Of a stretch of 64,000 bases of DNA, positions 61,037 through 64,000 are shown in pieces. Under the pieces are notes generated by a model, which saw nothing but the letters and a program-made list of their open reading frames with translations, was not told where the DNA came from and did no database searches. This stretch comes from Streptomyces sp. NBC_01465 (GTDB lineage: Bacteria > Actinomycetota > Actinomycetes > Streptomycetales > Streptomycetaceae). Every line of letters starts with the position of its first letter. The stretch's first letter is position 1. The position numbers and the translations under genes are program-made. The stretch lies in assembly GCF_036227325.1 (NCBI RefSeq), contig NZ_CP109467.1:5642001-5706000 (forward strand). Direction: 5' to 3'.

Positions 61037-61068
61037 GCGGGGCGGAGAGCCGAAGGGCCCCGCCCCGC
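61037..61068 (+). terminator. Hairpin after the surface protein gene
   Basis: Stem GCGGGGC / GCCCCGC with an 18-nt G/C-rich loop, 8 bp after the stop and 18 bp before the next start. Confidence 0.5.
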
Positions 61069-61085
61069 CCGGCTAGCGTGACCCC

Positions 61086-62045
61086 ATGACATCCCTCCTG
61101 CACCTCACCGAGCGCGCCCTGTGGGACGCCGCCCTCGCCTCCGGTACGTACGAGATGTCCACCCGCGGCCGCACCCTCCAGGAGGAGGGCTTCATCCACA
61201 CCTCGCTGCGCCGGCAGGTCGTCGCCGTCGCGGGCTTCCTCTACGGGGACGGGACCTGCCCCGACGACCTCGTCCTCCTCACCATCGACAGCGACCGCCT
61301 CACCGCGCCCCTGCGCTACGAGCCCCCGGCCCCCGGCGCCGACGACTTCCCCCACATCTACGGACCCGTCCCCGTCGACGCCGTCGTCAAGGTCCAGCCC
61401 TGGAACGGCGGTTACCTCCTCGACTGGGACGACGCCCTTCCCCTCAACCCGCCCCTCGCCGCCGAGCGCGACGGCGACAGCCTCCTCGTCACGACCCGCG
61501 ACAAGACCGACTTCTGGCGCACCACCAGTTACGGCTTCGTCCACGACGACGGCCACGCCCTCCTCACCGATCTGCCCGCCGGATCCGCCGTCGAGGTCAC
61601 CTTCGACACCGGGAGCTTCGCCGAGCTCTACGACCAGGCCGGCGTCATGGTCCGCGTCGACGAGAGCGGCTGGATCAAGTCGGGCATCGAAATCACCGAC
61701 TCCGCACCGCACTTGGGTGCCGTCGTCACCCGCGACGACCGCTCGGACTGGTCCATGGCCCCCGTCCCCGACTGGTCGGGCCGCCGCGTCACCGTGCGCG
61801 CCAGCCGCTCCGGCGACGCGGTCACCGTCCGGGCCCGCTGCGAGGACGGACCCTGGCGCATGGTCCGCCTCGCCCCGCTCGACCCGGACGCCACCGCCTC
61901 CGCGGGCCCCTTCTGCTGCTCGCCGCAGCGCGAAGGGCTCCAGGTCCGCTTCACGCGCTTCGCCGTCGGTCCCGCCGACACGGAGCTGCACGGGGACCCG
62001 GCCCCCATCGGTCCGTTCGGCCCGTTCAGTCCCGGACCGCGCTGA
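61086..62045 (+). CDS. DUF952-DUF1349 fusion protein
   Basis: A 319-residue soluble protein joining two families usually encoded apart. Residues about 1-108 are DUF952 (LLHLTERALWDAAL, LQEEGFIHTSLRRQV, HIYGPVPVDAVV). Residues about 120-305 are DUF1349, a concanavalin-like fold (DFWRTTSYGFVHDDGHALL, YDQAGVMVRVDESGWIKSG, VVTRDDRSDWSM). No catalytic role is established for either. ATG at 61086. Its 3' end overlaps the convergent phosphotransferase by 20 bp. Confidence 0.88.
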   Translation: MTSLLHLTERALWDAALASGTYEMSTRGRTLQEEGFIHTSLRRQVVAVAGFLYGDGTCPDDLVLLTIDSDRLTAPLRYEPPAPGADDFPHIYGPVPVDAVVKVQPWNGGYLLDWDDALPLNPPLAAERDGDSLLVTTRDKTDFWRTTSYGFVHDDGHALLTDLPAGSAVEVTFDTGSFAELYDQAGVMVRVDESGWIKSGIEITDSAPHLGAVVTRDDRSDWSMAPVPDWSGRRVTVRASRSGDAVTVRARCEDGPWRMVRLAPLDPDATASAGPFCCSPQREGLQVRFTRFAVGPADTELHGDPAPIGPFGPFSPGPR

Positions 62046-62685
62046 GCACCAGCTCCACCGCCTCGTCGAGCTGCTCCAACTCCCGTGCCGTCATGGTCGG
62101 GTTGGCCGCCCGCATCGCCCTGGCCCCCGCCAGATCGCCGGGGCCCTCGCGCCCCTTCAGCAGCGCGGCCAGCCCGGCGCGGGCGCCCTCCGCGAGCTCC
62201 GGCGGATGGTCGCCCACGGCCACCTGGGCCAGGATGAGCGCCGAGATCGCCCAGTCCAACTCCGGTGATCCCTCAGCCGTGTTGGACCAGTCGATCACCA
62301 CCGGCCCCTCCGGCGTGAGCATCACATTGTCCGGGTGCAGGTCCAGATGGAGGATCCGTACCGCAGGATCGTCCGACAACCGCGCCGGCACTGCGTGCAG
62401 CTGCTCAAGGAGGCCGCCCAGCATCGCCGCCCCTTCGTCGGCGGTGAGCGATCCTTCGAGGAGCGCGGTCAGCATCGTCGGCCCGTACAGCCGCTGCATC
62501 ACCAGCTCAGGACCGTCCGCCGACCGTACGGCAGGTACGGGGTAGCCGTGTTCGCGCAGGTACGGCATCACCGACGCCTCCGCCGTGGCGTCCATCCCGT
62601 CGCGGTAGCGCCGCAGCACCCACCCCTCGTCGAGCGCGTACACATCGGCATTGCGCCCGGAACCCAGCAGATCGTCTGACGGCAT
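62026..62685 (-). CDS. Aminoglycoside phosphotransferase-fold kinase
   Basis: A 219-residue kinase-like protein. The nucleotide-binding N-lobe has GSGRNADVYAL and RYRDGM; the catalytic loop is ILHLDLHPDNVML (Brenner motif) and the Mg-binding Asp is in VVIDWSNTAEG. It is shorter than typical APH enzymes (about 260), and substrate could be an antibiotic, a sugar or a small metabolite. ATG at 62685, 21 bp after the MFS stop on the same strand. Confidence 0.88.
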   Translation of the reverse strand: MPSDDLLGSGRNADVYALDEGWVLRRYRDGMDATAEASVMPYLREHGYPVPAVRSADGPELVMQRLYGPTMLTALLEGSLTADEGAAMLGGLLEQLHAVPARLSDDPAVRILHLDLHPDNVMLTPEGPVVIDWSNTAEGSPELDWAISALILAQVAVGDHPPELAEGARAGLAALLKGREGPGDLAGARAMRAANPTMTARELEQLDEAVELVLSAVRD

Positions 62686-62706
62686 GGCGGTGAAACTACC
62701 GGAGGT

Positions 62707-63915
62707 TCACAGCCGGGCGGTCCGCAGCGTACGCACCGAGAGCGCGACCCCCGCCGCCGCCAGGCACACCGCCCCGCACCCCGCGAAGAACACCGCCGTA
62801 CCCCACTCCGCCGCGACCACCCCGGCCAGCGGGAACAGGAGCGGGCTCAGGCCGAGTGTGCACAGGGCCGTCACCGAGGAGACGCGGCCCAGGTAGCGGG
62901 AGTCGGTCTCCTTCTGGAGCAGGGCGTTACCGATCACCATCGCCGTTCCGCTCGCCAGCCCCATCAGCGCGCCCAGCGCCACCGCGACCACCGCCGACGG
63001 GATGCGGCCGATCGCGACGGTGAGGACCGCGGTGAGCAGCAGGGAGGCGGTGAGGGCGAGACCGGCGTACGGGATGCGGTGCGCGGCCGTCAGCGCCAGC
63101 GCCGAGACCGCGCCGCCCACCGAGAACGCGGCCAGGATCGCCGCCAACACGCCCGCGCCCCAGTGCCGTTCGTCGGTCAGCATGACCAGGCCCGCCGCCA
63201 CCGGGCCGCTGAAGCACATCTCGCCGAGTCCGATCACGATCACCAGGCGGGTGAGGCGGCGGTTGCTCCTGAGGTGGCGCAGGCCGTCGTGGAAGTCCTC
63301 CCAGGGGGTGGCCCCCGCGTCCCGTACCGGCAGCGGCTTCACTCGTACCCCGAGGAGCAGGACCAGCGAGCCGCCGAAGAGCAGCCCCGCGCCCGCGAGC
63401 GCGGCCGACGCCCCGCCGACTCCCAGCACCACACCGGCGATCAGCGGCCCCACCGCGTTGCTGAGCCGTACCGCCAGCGCGCGCATGCCCTGGACGCGGG
63501 CGAGCTGGTCGCGCGGCGCGAGCTGCGGCGGCAGGGCGCCCACGGCCGGCATGAACAGCGCGTCCACGGTGCCGAAGACGACCGCCAGCGCGTACAGCAG
63601 CCACAGTTCGGCGCCGGCCGCGAAGACCACCGCCGCCACCGCCAGGACCACCGCGCACCGCACGGCATCGCTGACCAGGACCACCCGCCGCGCCCCGAAC
63701 CGGTCCGCGACCACCCCGCCCCCGAGCATCAGCACGGCGCGCGGCACGGCCCCCGCGGCGAGCACGGCGCCCGCCTGGGCGGGGCCCGCGGTGCGGGTGA
63801 CGGCCCAGGACAGGGCGAGGAAGTAGACGACGTCGCCGGTGACCGAGGCGGTGTACGCGCCCGCCCAGCGCAGGACGTTGGTGTCCCGGTATACGGCGGT
63901 GGCCGTCGTCGCCAT
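62707..63915 (-). CDS. MFS transporter (MFS_3/enterobactin-exporter-like)
   Basis: A 402-residue transporter with about 12 helices. Motif A appears as GGVVADRFGARRVVLVSDAVR; helix 1 reads RWAGAYTASVTGDVVYFLAL. Such carriers export drugs, siderophores or macrolides. ATG 63915 follows GGAGGAGTG; GTG 63918 is too close to the ribosome site. The start overlaps the stop of a gene running off the window edge (TGATG), so they form an operon. Confidence 0.9.
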   Translation of the reverse strand: MATTATAVYRDTNVLRWAGAYTASVTGDVVYFLALSWAVTRTAGPAQAGAVLAAGAVPRAVLMLGGGVVADRFGARRVVLVSDAVRCAVVLAVAAVVFAAGAELWLLYALAVVFGTVDALFMPAVGALPPQLAPRDQLARVQGMRALAVRLSNAVGPLIAGVVLGVGGASAALAGAGLLFGGSLVLLLGVRVKPLPVRDAGATPWEDFHDGLRHLRSNRRLTRLVIVIGLGEMCFSGPVAAGLVMLTDERHWGAGVLAAILAAFSVGGAVSALALTAAHRIPYAGLALTASLLLTAVLTVAIGRIPSAVVAVALGALMGLASGTAMVIGNALLQKETDSRYLGRVSSVTALCTLGLSPLLFPLAGVVAAEWGTAVFFAGCGAVCLAAAGVALSVRTLRTARL

Positions 63916-64000
63916 CACTCCTCCACCAGGGGGAAGGCCTGCAGCTGTACGGAGACCCGCTCGGCGGCGCCCTCGCCCACCGGTGAACTCGCCCCGCGCT
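63915..64000 (-). CDS. C-terminal end of a gene truncated by the window edge
   Basis: On the minus strand the bases at the window end read as RGASSPVGEGAAERVSVQLQ, then AFPLVEE and a TGA at 63915-63917 that overlaps the MFS start. Only 28 codons are visible, too few to identify a family. The overlap marks it as the upstream gene of the MFS operon. Confidence 0.55.
   Translation of the reverse strand, partial: RGASSPVGEGAAERVSVQLQAFPLVEE

Overview
This window is high-GC chromosomal DNA from an actinomycete, almost certainly a Streptomyces. The evidence is the strong G/C bias at third codon positions, GTG/TTG starts, tightly overlapping stop/start junctions, the paired sigR-rsrA and dasR-dasABC loci, a WhiB-like protein, a sigH locus and an EshA-type (family 2B) encapsulin. 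I see no IS element, phage gene, CRISPR array, rRNA or tRNA. Both edges cut genes.

Layout. 1-3539: 3' part of a dipeptide/oligopeptide ABC transporter operon (permease, permease, fused double ATPase). 3505-6259: SugE-type SMR exporter, rsgA and aroA, leftward. 6293-7832: a divergent pair, M50 metallopeptidase and SRAP/HMCES-like protein. 8178-10034: alpha/beta hydrolase, then the thiol-stress sigma factor sigR and its zinc anti-sigma rsrA, preceded by an exact sigma-R-type promoter. 10207-12854: two overlapping membrane HD-domain genes, the second catalytically degenerate. 12958-14654: TPR protein and peptide deformylase. 14659-20336: GlxA-type and MmyB-type regulators, an MFS exporter, a secreted protein, a DinB-like protein and a hydrolase. 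20408-24095: class Ia ribonucleotide reductase nrdA-nrdB behind a cobalamin riboswitch and probable NrdR boxes. 24096-26794: GNAT protein, sodium:solute symporter and its DUF3311 partner.

26901-34780 is the amino-sugar block: dasR (repressor), dasABC (chitobiose/GlcNAc-type ABC importer), dasD (GH3 N-acetylglucosaminidase), nagB and an SIS-domain sugar-phosphate protein. DasR-type operators (dre) lie upstream of dasA and between nagB and the SIS gene, and a further candidate lies upstream of pdtaS. Imported chitin fragments would be hydrolysed by DasD and deaminated by NagB. The importer ATPase is not encoded here; in known das systems it is the shared MsiK.

34786-36213: SDR oxidoreductase and TetR regulator sharing twin operators. 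36619-44944: pdtaS histidine kinase, wblE, diacylglycerol kinase, membrane protein, sigH with its anti-sigma kinase, a UBP-type zinc-finger protein next to a Na+/H+ antiporter, and a PLP deaminase. 45072-47577: family 2B encapsulin shell plus polyprenyl diphosphate synthase, the most system-like unit of the window. 47741-64000: ordinary accessory genes, including a two-component system, a DUF1648/GntR operon, a methyltransferase, small enzymes, an LPxTG-anchored thioester-domain-like surface protein, a DUF952-DUF1349 fusion, a kinase-fold phosphotransferase and an MFS transporter.

Non-coding structure worth noting: a 41-bp palindromic element lies inside two different coding regions in different frames; a ~140-bp intergenic element occurs in inverted orientation 19 kb apart; a perfect 15-bp stem separates dasA from dasB.
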